Positions 10,213-21,600 of a stretch of 64,000 bases of DNA are shown in pieces. How positions within the stretch are numbered: the stretch's first letter is position 1; every line of letters starts with the position of its first letter. The translations under genes were made by a program, and so were the position numbers. Source of the stretch: Fragum whitleyi (taxonomy: Eukaryota > Mollusca > Bivalvia > Cardiida > Cardiidae). The stretch covers positions 96,397,232 through 96,461,231 of the forward strand of contig OX411544.1 of the NCBI GenBank assembly GCA_948146395.1, read 5' to 3'. The notes under the pieces are model-generated. The model saw nothing but the letters and a program-made list of their open reading frames with translations, was not told where the DNA came from and searched no databases.

Positions 10213-12016
10213 AGTTTTTAGAAGAAGAAAGTCTTGAGAAGAATAGTTTGCGAACGTATGCACAATTTTTCCACGTTGCCCTTACAAATCTGCGTATCTT
10301 TAGGCAAAAAAATCCAATCTGTACGCGAAACATCAGTTCCGTGAATTTTGTATTACATGTAAAACGTAAGTGAATAATGCTCAGTATCTCTACGCAGAAA
10401 ATCCGGGGATGGAGCTGTCGGAACAGTTCATACCTGAATATGGATATTTATAAAAGAGATTGGGTCCGTAGAGGTCAACCGGAGTTCGCATTTCAAAAAA
10501 TCCTGCAGAAAGATAGAATAATTATATCAAATTCAGACGTCAGCTAAGTGTGCAAAAATTTCGACCCTAGTCAGCCTATGCGTACTGCACAGTCTGGCTG
10601 GTATCGGAATGTAACACACTACCCAGACAACCATCTTCATGGAAAGACACAGATACATATAATAATCGAAGACTTGCAATCGATCAAACTGACTTTGTAT
10701 ACAAAATATTGACCAAGATCAATGCCCTGGCAGGGCGGAGTCTAAGTATCGGTTCATTGCATTTAAGGTTAAGGTAAGTCAGCTTTTATGTATAATTACT
10801 CAATTTAAAAGGTAGTCGCATTCTCTAAATCGAAAATTTGCAACCAAACCCTCGTAACTTCAGCTTGTACAAGCTGAATTTACGAGGGTTTGGTAACCAA
10901 ACGGTGAAATGTGTTCACTTTCGCTTAGCACGCGTATTCTCTTAGTTTTAAGATACAGTTATTTTCACGCGTTAACGACAAATGCCAACTTACGTTTGAG
11001 AGAACCCAAAATATTGAAAAGTTATTTCGCCAAATTACGTCACGGCTAAGCCACGCCCTGCCAGTTAAATAATTATACAGAATACACTCACTTAAGATAG
11101 TATTAAATTCGCTTCTAGTTTTTAGAAGAAGAAAGTCTTGAGAAGAATAGTTTGCGAACGTATGCACAATTTTTCCACGTTGCCCTTACAAATCTGCGTA
11201 TCTTTAGGCAAAAAAATCCAATCTGTACGCGAAACATCAGTTCCGTGAATTTTGTATTACATGTAACACGTAAGTGAATAATACTCAGTATCTCTACGCA
11301 GAAAATCCGGGGATGGAGCTGTCGGAACAGTTCATACCTGAATATGGATATTTATAAAAGAGATTGGGTCCGTAGAGGTCAACCGGAGTTCGCATTTCAA
11401 AAAATCCTGCAGAAAGATAGAATAATTATATCAAATTCAGACGTCAGCTAAGTGTGCAAAAATTTCGACCCTAGTCAGCCTATGCGTACTGCACAGTCTG
11501 GCTGGTATCGGAATGTAACACACTACCCAGACAACCATCTTCATGGAAAGACACAGATACATATAATAATCGAAGACTTGCAATCGATCAAACTGACTTT
11601 GTATACAAAATATTGACCAAGATCAATGCCCTGGCAGGGCGGAGTCTAAGTATCGGTTCATTGCATTTAAGGTTAAGGTAAGTCAGCTTTTATGTATAAT
11701 TACTCAATTTAAAAGGTAGTCGCATTCTCTAAATCGAAAATTTGCAACCAAACCCTCGTAACTTCAGCTTGTACAAGCTGAATTTACGAGGGTTTGGTAA
11801 CCAAACGGTGAAATGTGTTCACTTTCGCTTAGCACGCGTATTCTCTTAGTTTTAAGATACAGTTATTTTCACGCGTTAACGACAAATGCCAACTTACGTT
11901 TGAGAGAACCCAAAATATTGAAAAGTTATTTCGCCAAATTACGTCACGGCTAAGCCACGCCCTGCCAGTTAAATAATTATACAGAATACACTCACTTAAG
12001 ATAGTATTAAATTCGC
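10213..12016. repeat. Direct tandem duplication, two 904-bp units
   Basis: AGTTTTTAGAAGAAGAAAGT begins at 10213 and again at 11117, and every later landmark recurs with the same 904-bp offset. Reading both units side by side I found only a couple of substitutions, for example GTAAAACG/GTAACACG, so the event is very recent or is an assembly artefact. Each unit contains a 50-bp nearly perfect palindrome (10844-10893 and 11748-11797). No gene is evident in the unit. Confidence 0.9.
10844..10893. repeat. 50-bp palindrome in first 904-bp unit
   Basis: Arms CCAAACCCTCGTAA and TTTACGAGGGTTTGG enclose CTTCAGCTTGTACAAGCTGAA, so almost the whole 50 bp is self-complementary. The second copy is at 11748-11797. 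Confidence 0.8.
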
Positions 12017-12239
12017 TGATCAATGAGTAGCAGCCATTAGTAGTCGAGTATAAATCAACAGAGGGGGCGGCTATACGTAAAATGACCCTAATGGAACTCG
12101 TAAACACTGTAAACTAGTCTGCCACTTTCTACTAGCCTGTCTATTCCATTCAACTATTCAATATACTGGGTTCCAAAAAGAGTGTGCAATTTCATGTTTT
12201 GCTTTTCTCTCATTTTGGGTCTATAATACTTCACAAGTA

Positions 12240-12400
12240 AAAACCATTCCGCTAAGGATAACGTTGCATAACCGACAAAAACAACGAAAGACTAAAGTCG
12301 GCAAATTATAATTTGCTAACTAAACGCTGTGTTTTACTGCGTTTTATGATCATATTATAATATGACAAAAACACTTCTCTACAGACGATGGGAAAGAAGC
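12240..12400. mobile_element. R3-family fragment
   Basis: Shares with the elements near 4.5 and 60 kb the run CCGCTAAGGATAACGTTGCATAA, the hairpin around ACGCTGTGTTTTACTGCGTTTT and the following AGACGATGGGAAAGAA. The CTCGGAC-type ends are missing. Confidence 0.6.
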
Positions 12401-13304
12401 CGAGTCACTTAAAAATGGCCCAAAATAACGGACGTCTTGATGTCAGAACAAAAAAAGAAAAAAACAAAAAAAACCACCATATTTTGCAGTTACATAACAC
12501 CGCCTATGTTACGATGCCTTCTACACAAATAGATGTTCAAGCATTAGGGTGCCATCAAATATCAATTATGATCTTTGTCACTCACTTAGACTTGTAAATC
12601 TATTTATAAGTAAAATATGCACTCGTCAAAATACGTCCCAAGATGTAGCTTCTGGAAGACCAAAACATTGTATCGACTCTTCCCGGCATGATAACGAAAT
12701 TACACAAAAACGTTTAAAGAGATATTGCTTGGCCGTGAAACTGCTGTTGTGAGACTGCAAGTTGAGAATATATCCATTTAGTAAATTGTCTAACACCTTT
12801 TATAATGGAACACAAACAATGAGTATTTATTGTTATAACACATGCTGTCTAACCATATCTAAAATCTTCCCTGTTTGTCTGTCTTAGACTTATTCTACAG
12901 CATCTTACAGCTGCCACTTAAATTTCTCAATTTTACTCCTACAAATTCCGAAACGCTCCTCATTTTTATTATTATACACCATAAGTGCCATATGAATACA
13001 AACTGTTTTTATTTTGATTATTTAATGCAGATCAGCAATCAATATATCAGAAATTAATCTGAATAGTAAATCCACAAAGCTCGAGTAAAACGAAAAGAAA
13101 CCTGGAGTACCAGTCTCACCATAACAATTCGATATGTGCCATTTTGGATATTTGTTTTTATTGTAAGGAAGTAGGGAAATTAATGCATTTTATTTTCATA
13201 ATAACTGAAACAGTTTGAGTCCATTTTCATTAGCTATATTAATTGCATTCCTTTTCATCAACCTAATTGATCAAAACGGAAAATATGTACATTGTATTTC
13301 ATTT
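12401..13304. other. No gene seen
   Basis: Unassigned AT-rich sequence with short open frames lacking recognisable domains. Confidence 0.5.
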
Positions 13305-13634
13305 TATCTTATAACTATACAAATATCCGTGTGAAAACATCCCGTATGATATTTTTTATGATATCACATAGATATTTTTAGAACAATAATATATTGCGGT
13401 TTTTTTTGTTTTTTGTTTTTTTTAACTTGCATTACTGTTCGAAACATCGACGAAAACAAGACAAATAGGGGTTATAAGATAAATATAATACATACTAAGT
13501 GTATTGTATGAAAAAAATATCTGACTCGGTTGTGAGAATTGATAATTGCCTCGGCAGAGCCTCGACAATGATCAATTCTCCCAACCTCGTTAGATATATT
13601 ATTTCATACAAAACACTAAGAATGCATTTTATTG
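13305..13634. mobile_element. Palindromic MITE, family M, copy 1
   Basis: Begins TTATCTTATAACTATAC. It contains a smaller hairpin (ATGATATCACATAGATAT) and then a ~160-bp palindrome: TAAGTGTATTGTATGAAAAA and GAGAATTGATAATTGCCTCG are mirrored by CGACAATGATCAATTCTC and TTCATACAAAACACTAAG. Copies M2 (50669-50995) and M3 (62690-63478, opposite orientation) share the layout. No coding capacity. Confidence 0.75.
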
Positions 13635-13887
13635 TAGCGACTCAAAACATTCCAATATATTACTGACCGGCATAAATTTGGAGGCGCGCGATATATTTTT
13701 TCAATTCTAAATGTCGATATTATATAAGGTCGTTTTTGCATCTAATTTGAGTCCACTCATTCAACATCGTTCACACATTATTCAAAAATTATTTCAAGAT
13801 ATTCTTAACTGAACAGACGACATTGGAAAATACACCAACAAAAAAAGCTACTGGCTACTGTCATTTTGATATCATACTAAGTACTAA
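13635..13887 (+). repeat. Dispersed repeat R2, copy 1, left part
   Basis: Begins TAGCGACTC and runs through CTGACCGGCATAAATTT to ATCATACTAAGTACTAA. It is collinear with 17106-17208 joined to 18053-18199. The repeat resumes at 14972 after an inserted element. No coding function is recognised. Confidence 0.75.
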
Positions 13888-14967
13888 CAAGAGGCCCAAG
13901 AGGGCCTGTATCGCTCCACTGGATTAAAAATCTCAAGATTTGAAAGAGAGATATTGAAAATAGAAGGTAATGAAAGTGAACAGCATTCAAAAGGAATTCT
14001 GACTTTTTCTAAGTTGAAACTAACTTATGAAGAAATGAACTTATTTAACTGATATGTAAAATTACAAGGAACAAAACTATGTAGATGTCACTTTGAAACA
14101 AGAGGACCAGAATGGTCCTAAACCGCTCACCTGAATTTTATTGATCGAGTGGATCTAATCCAATCCAAATTTCTTGAACAACTTTAGAAGAGGGTCACCC
14201 AAGGAAAATTCTGGTAAAGTTTCATTGAAATAAGCCTATTGGTTCAGGAGGAGATGTCGTTCAAAGATTTTGGGGTCAAAATAAGCCCTGCCCTACCACA
14301 CCCATATTTGGGGGTCAATCCAAATTTCTTGAACAACTTTAGAAGAGGGTCACCCAAGGAACATTCTGGTAAAGTTTCATAGAAATCAGCCCAATGGTTC
14401 AGGAGGAGATGAGGTTCAAAGATTTCGGGGTCAAAATAAGCCCCGCCCTGCCACGCCCTTATTTGGGGGTCAATCCAAATTTCTTGAACAACTTTAGAAG
14501 AGGGTCACGCAAGGAACATTCTGGTAGAGTTTCATTAAAATTGGCCTAATGGTTCGGGAGGAGATTCGGGGTCAAAATAAGCCCAGCCCTGCCACGCCCA
14601 TATTTTGGAGTCAATCCAAATTTCTTGAACAACTTTAGAAGAGGGTCACCCAAGAAACATTCTGGTAAAGTTTCATTGAAATCGGCTCAATGGTTCAGGA
14701 GGAGATGTCGTTCAAAGATTTTGGGGTCAAAATATGCCCCGCCCTGCCACGCCCATATTTGGGGGTCAATCCAAATTTCTTGAACAACTTTAGAAGAGGG
14801 TCACCCAAGGAACATTCTGGCCAAATTCCATCAAAATCCACCCATTGGTTCAGGAGGAGAAGATGTTTAAAGAAAAGTTTACGCACGCACGGACGGACGG
14901 ACGGACGGACGCACGCACGACGGACACCTAGCCATGACAATAGCTCGCTGGCCTTCGGCTAGTGGAG
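13888..14967 (+). mobile_element. Mollusc-type element with five ~145-bp tandem units
   Basis: Opens CAAGAGGCCCAAGAGGGCC, contains a second AAGAGGACC-type start near 14098, then five tandem units (GAACAACTTTAGAAGAGGGTC, GTTCAGGAGGAGATG, CCCTGCCACGCCC). It closes with a CGGACGGACGGACGG stretch and GCTGGCCTTCGGCTAGTGGAG. It splits repeat R2 and is flanked by CTAA on both sides (13884-13887, 14968-14971), the likely target duplication. The frame through 14690-14962 is a translation of the repeat. Confidence 0.8.
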
Positions 14968-14971
14968 CTAA

Positions 14972-15600
14972 AAACCGACTGTTCAGAATACTATATATCA
15001 TCTTCCTTTGATGCTTAATATTGTTCTTTTCTGGTCATATCTATAGGGCTTCACGAACCTTTAATACAAACAACATTTTGTTGGACCAATCTAATTATGT
15101 TGCAGACTTGTTCGACATCGTACAACATAACAACGAAATTATTTCCGCCAATTACTCCGTCCCTGGACTGTTATGGTCGTGTAACTCTAAACATAATTAT
15201 TAACGGTTTGTTTTTGTGGCATATTTCTACCAAGAGATAAGACATAGTAAAAAGCTATGATTTTGAACTATAAATAAAATCGCGAAAATAGGAACTGTCA
15301 AAATAAAATCAAATTTGTGCTCACAGAATACAAAACTTCATCGAAGCAGCATCTCAATCTGTGTGTAGATGCTTATATGTTGCTAGAAATCTCTATGTTC
15401 CTTGACCACTATTGGCGCATCGCTCAGACTTTTCCGTAAACTGAAAAAGTACCTTGGACGTAAGTGTGGTTTTTTTCGGTAGATTTTTAGGTAATTCGGC
15501 TCCTGGTGGTACCTCGGTGAAAAAAATATTTTACGGTCTTCTATAGAGATATTATGGGCATATAATAATAAGATGACAAGACGTTTCCAAATTATGGTAT
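14972..15600 (+). repeat. Dispersed repeat R2, copy 1, right part
   Basis: Collinear with 29954-30800, apart from a MITE present only there. It includes a 60-codon open frame (15021-15203) whose counterpart at 30025-30207 is also intact with a few residue changes. Intactness over 60 codons is weak evidence. The end contains GGTAATTCGGCTCCTGGTGG, a block shared with element R3. Confidence 0.75.
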
Positions 15601-16111
15601 ATGTACACTTGGCCTATGTTCTAACACCGTTTTTAGATCTGGACTTTTCTCACATACATCACCCGATTTCATTGAAAATTTTACTAAGGCCCTCCGACAT
15701 AAATGACTTTTGATTAATGCTAATTATAGCGTGTCAACGTGTTTTTGTTGCTCGTTTACACAGAGGAGCTTGAAAACAGCAATGGCTCACGTGCATGCTG
15801 AGTTGTTTTTTCAGTAGTAAAGTTAAATAACCAATGTGTAGCCTGTCGATTAAGAGTCCGAAAAAACAAACAAAAACTGTTTAGATATCAATAGAAGACA
15901 GAGTAAAAGACTTTCGATCGGATCTGAGGTTGCTCCACTTGCTTATGGGTCGCCAGTCGAAAAGGTTCTGTTAAGGTAATTAGGTTATATTCAGCAACAA
16001 ACACAGAGTGGATATCGACGAAACTTCTGCTCACATTCACAAGGCGTTAGTTGTCTCAAAGCCATCACAAATCCGAGATATTGACTCTCTTGAAATCCAG
16101 AACAGACAACT
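15601..16111. other. No gene seen
   Basis: Unassigned sequence without recognisable coding or repeat structure. Confidence 0.5.
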
Positions 16112-16270
16112 GACGTACAGCCATCGGTAGAGCGTTAGCCTGCGAATCACAGTATCAGCAGCCTGACTCGAATGAGTGCTTCATACTTTAAGGCGATTTA
16201 AATGTTCATTTGCCTCTCGCTAATAGGCAAACAGTGTTCTAGGTTGATCAAGACGCTGAAGGATAGGATA
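16112..16270 (+). mobile_element. tRNA-derived SINE fragment
   Basis: CAGCCATCGGTAGAGCGTTAGCCTGCGAATCACAG resembles the A-box and anticodon arm of a tRNA, and a decayed B-box-like TGACTCGAATGAG follows at the expected distance. It then continues into non-tRNA sequence. It is too degenerate to be a working tRNA gene. Confidence 0.5.
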
Positions 16271-16816
16271 GTGTTTTCTTGTTGAACTAGGGTTAGGAAT
16301 GTTAGGAACTCATAATTAGGTGCTCAACACGCCTGCAATATGGCTGTATACAGTAAATATACCGCTTAACATTTTAAAAGCAATAGATTGAAAAGCGCTC
16401 TGATAAATGAGGGTGGGTGGGGTAACTGAAATATTCAAAGGGGATAATCGTGAAAAACTTTTGGTTATCAAGAAAAGGATCAAATTCGACCACTCTCTGC
16501 TTCATAACTTTACACCCTATCGGACACATTTTTGTCAAAATTTAAATTGAATACACGTAGTTCGTGCCATTTGTTCGAAATTGATAAAACAGGTGTGAAT
16601 AGCGCATTAAGAAAGTTTAATTTGTTTTGAATGGGTTTTACGCCGCTTTCAACAATTTCGCAGTTATGTAGCGGCGGTCGGAGCACCTAACAATGGATTC
16701 CTGGTATTTCTTTCACCTGTACTACCATTACACCCTTTCCTAGCCTCCGACTGCTATCTCACATAGGTTTACGTTTATCTACCCATTGGTGAGAGACAAA
16801 CGTCGAAAAGGATATT
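16271..16816. other. No gene seen
   Basis: Unassigned sequence; nothing recognisable. Confidence 0.5.
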
Positions 16817-16892
16817 TGCCGCCACCGGGGATCGAACCCACGACTTCCAGATTGGAAGTCTTATGCCTAACCAACTGCGCTATGGTGGCGGC
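16817..16892 (-). tRNA. tRNA-like gene or SINE head
   Basis: On the minus strand a 75-nt segment opens GCCGCCA and closes TGGCGGC, a perfect 7-bp acceptor stem followed by A. The B-box GGGTTCGATCCCC and an A-box-like TAGCGCAGTTGGTTAGG are present. The D-arm and anticodon arm do not fold canonically: ACTTC/GAAGT closes a loop lacking the usual U33, while an alternative pairing would give a weak UCC anticodon stem. I therefore favour a tRNA pseudogene or SINE promoter over a working tRNA. Confidence 0.5.
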
Positions 16893-17105
16893 AAAGAAAG
16901 TTTAAAATTTACCTTGTAAAACAACATTATTGATTGTCTTAAAACGTAAGGTTCACTCAAACGTGTACTTTCATAAATTCAGTGAAGTGGTTAGTTTCAA
17001 TTCCTATCATTTGCCTTTTAAATACACCCGATTTACCTATGATAATGGACTCAGTGCCTACGTCAGAGCTCAGTTAATACACCTATAAGTATGTATTATA
17101 TATGT

Positions 17106-17208
17106 AGCGACTCATTCCAAGATATTATTGACCGGCATAAATTTTGAGGCGCAAGACCTTTTTTTTCAATTCTAAATGACGGTATTATACGAGTTCGTTT
17201 TTGCATCT
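17106..17208 (+). repeat. Dispersed repeat R2, copy 2, left end
   Basis: Begins TAGCGACTC and is collinear with 13635-13743. It is interrupted by a LINE fragment after GCATCT. The repeat resumes at 18053. Confidence 0.8.
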
Positions 17209-17895
17209 GTCCTAAATATTACTAAAAAGAAGAAAAAGATTTCTTTTGATTACAGGCTACACGGACAAGTGCTAGAGACTGTGGACAATGCCAAATACCT
17301 AGGTGTTACTATATCTGAAGATCTTTCCTGGAACAAGCATATTGACAATATAACATCTAATGCAAATAAAACTTTAGGTTTTCTCCGCAGAAACATCCAG
17401 ACCAAAAATAAGAAGATCAGAGAAACAGCATACAAAACACTGGTTAGACCCCAGGTAGAATATGCATCAACTGTTTGGAGCCCATACACAACATCCTATA
17501 TCAACAAAGTAGAAAAAGTACAACGTAGAGCAGCAAGATGGGTTCAAAATAATTTTTCTCATTATGACAGTGTCACCTGCATGCAGAAGGATCTTGGCTG
17601 GCAAACTCTTCAATATAGACGAGACATCACCAGAGTCACCATGTTTTATAAAATTGTGAATTGTTTTGTTGCAGTACCCATACCAACTTATCTTGAAAGA
17701 CCAGTTAGGATCACCCGACATACGCACACAAAATCTTTTAGACAGATCCACACAAATGCTTCCTACTTTAAATATTCTTTTTTTCCTTATACAGTGATAC
17801 TTTGGAACAGCCTACCAGAAACCATCATACAGCAACCTGATATTGCCGCATTCAAGAAGAGTCTTGATTCTTTTCAGATAGTGAGCCGTCCCTGA
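17209..17895 (+). pseudogene. LINE reverse transcriptase C-terminal fragment
   Basis: An open frame joined to flanking codons encodes the region just after the polymerase fingers and palm of a jockey/CR1-like reverse transcriptase: AKYLGVTISEDLSWNKHI, LVRPQVEYASTVWSPYT, VQRRAARW and LWNSLPETI, all typical of this class. The catalytic motifs upstream are absent, so the protein cannot be active. The frame is free of stops, which suggests the insertion is fairly young. The visible ATG at 17176 lies in the target repeat and is accidental. Confidence 0.85.
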
Positions 17896-18052
17896 ATAAC
17901 CAAAATTGTTTTACCAGATCTTTTAATCTAACACTCACAATACTTTTAAAATTTGGCACCCTAACCAATGACTAACAGTTTTTATTCCAGCACAGACGCG
18001 CACCTGCCAGTAATACCCGAAAGGGGAGTCAGGCAGTATATATAGATAGATA
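17209..18052 (+). mobile_element. 5'-truncated LINE, 3' end only
   Basis: An 844-bp insertion flanked by GCATCT on both sides (17203-17208 and 18053-18058), with the empty site preserved at 13738-13743 in the other R2 copy. It ends in an ATATATAGATAGATA tail, as non-LTR retrotransposons made by target-primed reverse transcription do. The insertion occurred on the plus strand and only the last ~230 codons of the polyprotein survive. Confidence 0.9.
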
Positions 18053-18199
18053 GCATCTAATTTGAGCCCACCAATTCAACGTCGTTCACACACCATTCAA
18101 AAATTATTTCAAGATATTCTTAACTAAACAGACGACATTGGAAAATACACCAACAAAAATAACTACTGGCTACTGTCATTTTTTGATATCATACTAACT
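18053..18199 (+). repeat. Dispersed repeat R2, copy 2, middle part
   Basis: Continues R2 from the LINE insertion to CTAACT (18194-18199), where the large foldback element begins. Confidence 0.8.
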
Positions 18200-18684
18200 T
18201 ACGGACTCCTTTTCCCGCCGGCCTATTTTCGACCTAGCTACAGGTAGAAAAATCGAGATTAGTTCCACTAATTTCGTTTTTATAGCTAAAATATTACCTC
18301 GAAAAGTCGAAAAGTCGCCGTTTTTCACCTGACAATTGTCAAAGAAACAGCGAGTATTCGACCTAAAACTTACTTAGAAAATTCGAGATTAGGGCCACTA
18401 ATTTCGTTTTTTCTTAGTAAAAAATTACCTCGAAAAGTCGAAAAGTCGCCGTTTTTCACCTGACAATTGTCAAAGAAACGGCGAGTTTTCGACCTAAAAC
18501 TTACCTAGAAAATTCGAGATTAGTGCAACTAATTTCGATTTTTCTAGGTAAAACATTCTCACGAAATGTCGAAAAGTCGACGTTTTTCACCTGACAATTG
18601 TCAAAGAAACGGCGACTTTTCGACCTTAAACTTACCTAGAAAAATTGAGATAAGGGCCATTAATTTCGTTTTTTCTAGGTAGGA
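18200..18684 (+). repeat. Left terminal inverted repeat, hairpin ladder
   Basis: About four subunits of ~115 bp. Each contains one hairpin built on CGCCGTTT...TGACAATTGTCA...AAACGGCG inside GTCGAAAA/TTTTCGAC arms, and a second built on CCTAGAAAA..GATTAGT..ACTAATTTCG..TTTTCTAGG. Individual quirks, such as the ACATTC.CACG in the third spacer, recur in the matching position of the right repeat. The two ends are therefore homologous along their full length and not merely made of the same satellite. Confidence 0.85.
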
Positions 18685-21600
18685 CAATCTAGACGGGGTT
18701 TAGTGCATAGCACCGGTTGAAGCGGTGTAACAGTAAAAACTCTCTACACACCGGTAATTTCGTCGTAAACCTAAAAATCCAAAGCGTTTTGGTCGTAAGA
18801 ATTCTAAAGAGGTTGTATTAAAGTAGTTCCGGCCGAAAATGTACCGGTTTTCACCGATCATTTTCATATGGCGTCCATGGCCAAGAATTTGCCCCGCATC
18901 TCTGGCGATCGCTAGGCAGGTTACCAAATCTCGAACGGCGATTTTGGACTCAGTAGTCGTTGCTAGGCCGGCAGTGGGCCGATCGCGCCGAGGCGAAATG
19001 TTCACGGAGGTGAGACACTCGGTGCAGGGCTCGAACCTATACACCGATCCCTATGTTGTAGGTACCCTCGTGTTGCTCTAGTCAAGCCCTACAATCGTGG
19101 CGAGTTTGCTTGGGCTGCCGCTCAGTAAAAGCAGCGGAGCTAGAGCGATTCGCGCTGGAGCCGCGCCTCGCCCCGGTCGAGCCGCTATTTTAGTGGCGCA
19201 GCCGGAATGCAGCTCTGCTCTTTGCTCCGATCACCCAAAATTTGCCGCGGCCCGCATCTCTATCGATCGCTAGGAAGGTTACCGGCCCTCGAGCGGCGAT
19301 TTTGGACGGCTCAGTAGCCGTCGCTAGGTCGGCAGTGGGCCGATCGCGCCGAGGCAAATTTTCACTTGAGTGAGACACTCGGTGCAGGGCTCGAACCAAT
19401 GCACCGATCCCTATATTGTACGTACCATCGTGTTGCTCTAGTCAAGCCCTACGATCGTGGCGAGTTTGGTTGGGCTGCTGCTCAGTAGGCCTACGGCAGC
19501 GGAGCTAGACTGATTCGCGCTGGAGCCGTGCCTCGCCGCGATTTTAGCGGTGCAGTGAATGAGGCTCTGCTCTCGAAGCGTAGTTTTGCTTTCAGCACCA
19601 AGAACGGGTTAGCCCCGCATGTCTGTCGATCGCCAGGCAAGTTTCGGGCCCTCGAGCAACGATTTTGGATGGCTCATAACCGTCGCTAGGCGAAATGTTC
19701 ACGGGAGCCTGAGACACCCGATGCGGGGCTCTAACTAATGCACCGATCCCTTTGTAGGTAGGCTAGTGTTGCTCCACTCCAGCACTACAATCGAGGCTAG
19801 CCTAGTTGGCAGGGCTTTTAGCGGCCGCTCTAGATCGATTCGCGCTGATGTCGCTAGGACTGATGCCTGCCGAGCTGGATTATGCCTGCCGATCTGGATT
19901 TTTTAGAGGCGCTACAGCCGTAGCTCGGCCCCCAGTGGGCCGATCGGGACAATCTTGGTGTCTACGCGTTCATCTCGACGAGCTATACGATCGGGGAGAG
20001 TTTCGCATCTCCATCCTTCTCACAGGCGAAAATCGTGTTTTCGGCGCCCCGACCAAAATGTACAGTTGCTGGGTCTGAATTGCTCGACGTCGATCGCCTC
20101 TGGATCTCGGTCTCTTCCATCGAGGCTAGTTTGGCGGACCGAGCTCATCTTTGGTCGGAGAAACGCGAATACGGGTCCTGGGGCGCATGAGCATGGTGGC
20201 CGTCGCTGGGTATCGTCTCTTGGCCGAGCCAAAGCGCCGATCGAGTCGATCATTGTACGCTCTTGTTGCTCCCCTCAAGCACTACAATCGTGGCGAGTTT
20301 GGCGGGGCTGCTGCGATTAGCGGCCGCGCTAGGGCGCTCTAGAGCGATTCGCGGGAATGTCGCAAGGGTGCCGGCCGAACGGCGCTTTTCAGAGGCGCTA
20401 GGGCCGAATCTCGGCCCCCTGTTGGCCGATCTGGACAATCTTGGTGTCTACATGTTCGTCTCGACGAGCGCTGCGATCAGGAAGAGATTCGCACCTCCAT
20501 CCCATCCACAGGCGAAAATCGTGATTTCGGCGCCCCGACCGAAATGTGCAGTGGCTGGGTCTGGATTGCTAGACGTCGATCGCCCCTAGATCTCGGTCTC
20601 TTCCATCGAGGCTAGTTTGGAACGCGAATACGGGTCCTGGGGCGCATGAGCATGGTGGCCGTCGCTGGGTATCGTCTCTTGGCCGAGCCAAAGCGCCGAT
20701 CGAATCGATCATTGTACGCTATTTTTGCTCCACTCAAACACTACAATCGTGGCGAGTTTGACGGAGCTGCAGCTATAAGCGGTCGCTTTAGAACGATACG
20801 CACTCATGTCGCTAGGGTGCCGGCTTAGCGGCGCTTTTAAGAGGCGTAACGGCCGAAGCTTGGCCCTCAGTGGTCCGATCGGGACAATCTTGGTGTCTAC
20901 GCGTTCATCTCGACGAGCTATACGATCGGGGAGAGTTTCGCATCTCCATCCTTTTCACAGGCGAAAATCGTGTTTTCGGCGCCCCGACCAAAATGTACAG
21001 TGGCTGGGTCTGAATTGCTCGACGTCGATCGCCTCTGGATCTCGGTCTCTTCCATCGAGGCTAGTTTGGCGGACCGAGCTCATCTATGGCCGGAGGAACG
21101 CGAATACGGGCCCTGGGGCGCATGAGCATGGTGGTCGTCGCTGGGTATCGTCTCTGGGCCGAGCCAAAGCGCCGATCGAGTCGTTCATTGTACGCTCTTG
21201 TTGCTCCCCTCAAGCACTACAATCGTGGCGAGTTTGGCGGGGCTGCGGCTATTAGCGGCCGCTCTAGAGCGATTCGCGGGAATGTCGCTAGGGTGCCGGC
21301 CGAGCGGCGCTTTTCAGAGGCGTTACGGCTGAAGCTCGGCCCCCTGTGGGTCGATCTGGACAATCTTGGTGTCTACATGTTCGTCTCGACGATCGCTACG
21401 ATCAGGGAGAGATTCGCACCTCAATCCCATCCACAGGCGAAAATCGTGTTTCCGGCGCCCCGACCGAAATGTGCAGTGGCTGGGTCTTGATTGCTCGACG
21501 TCGATCGCCTCTGAATCTCGGTCTCTTCCATCGAGGCTAGTTTGGCGCACCGAGCTCATCTATGGCCGGAGGAACGCGAATACGGGCCCTGGGGCGCGTG

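Noticed and set aside
10925..12107. Two similar minus-strand frames of 80 and 92 codons
   Set aside because: They are the same stretch of the 904-bp tandem duplication read twice, with no recognisable domain.
14690..14962. Open frames through the GGACGGACGG region on both strands
   Set aside because: They are frames of the tandem units and the simple-sequence tract. The same occurs at 53506-53750.
17176..17208. ATG at 17176 as start of a reverse transcriptase gene
   Set aside because: It lies in repeat R2 outside the target duplication. The LINE fragment begins only at 17209.
18200..18684. CRISPR-like array of regularly spaced repeats
   Set aside because: The genome is eukaryotic and the spacers are themselves repeated and palindromic. 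The structure is the end of a mobile element.
18700..19399. Open frames of 69-114 codons next to the left terminal repeat
   Set aside because: They sit in the first units of the GC-rich array, differ between units and show no domain.
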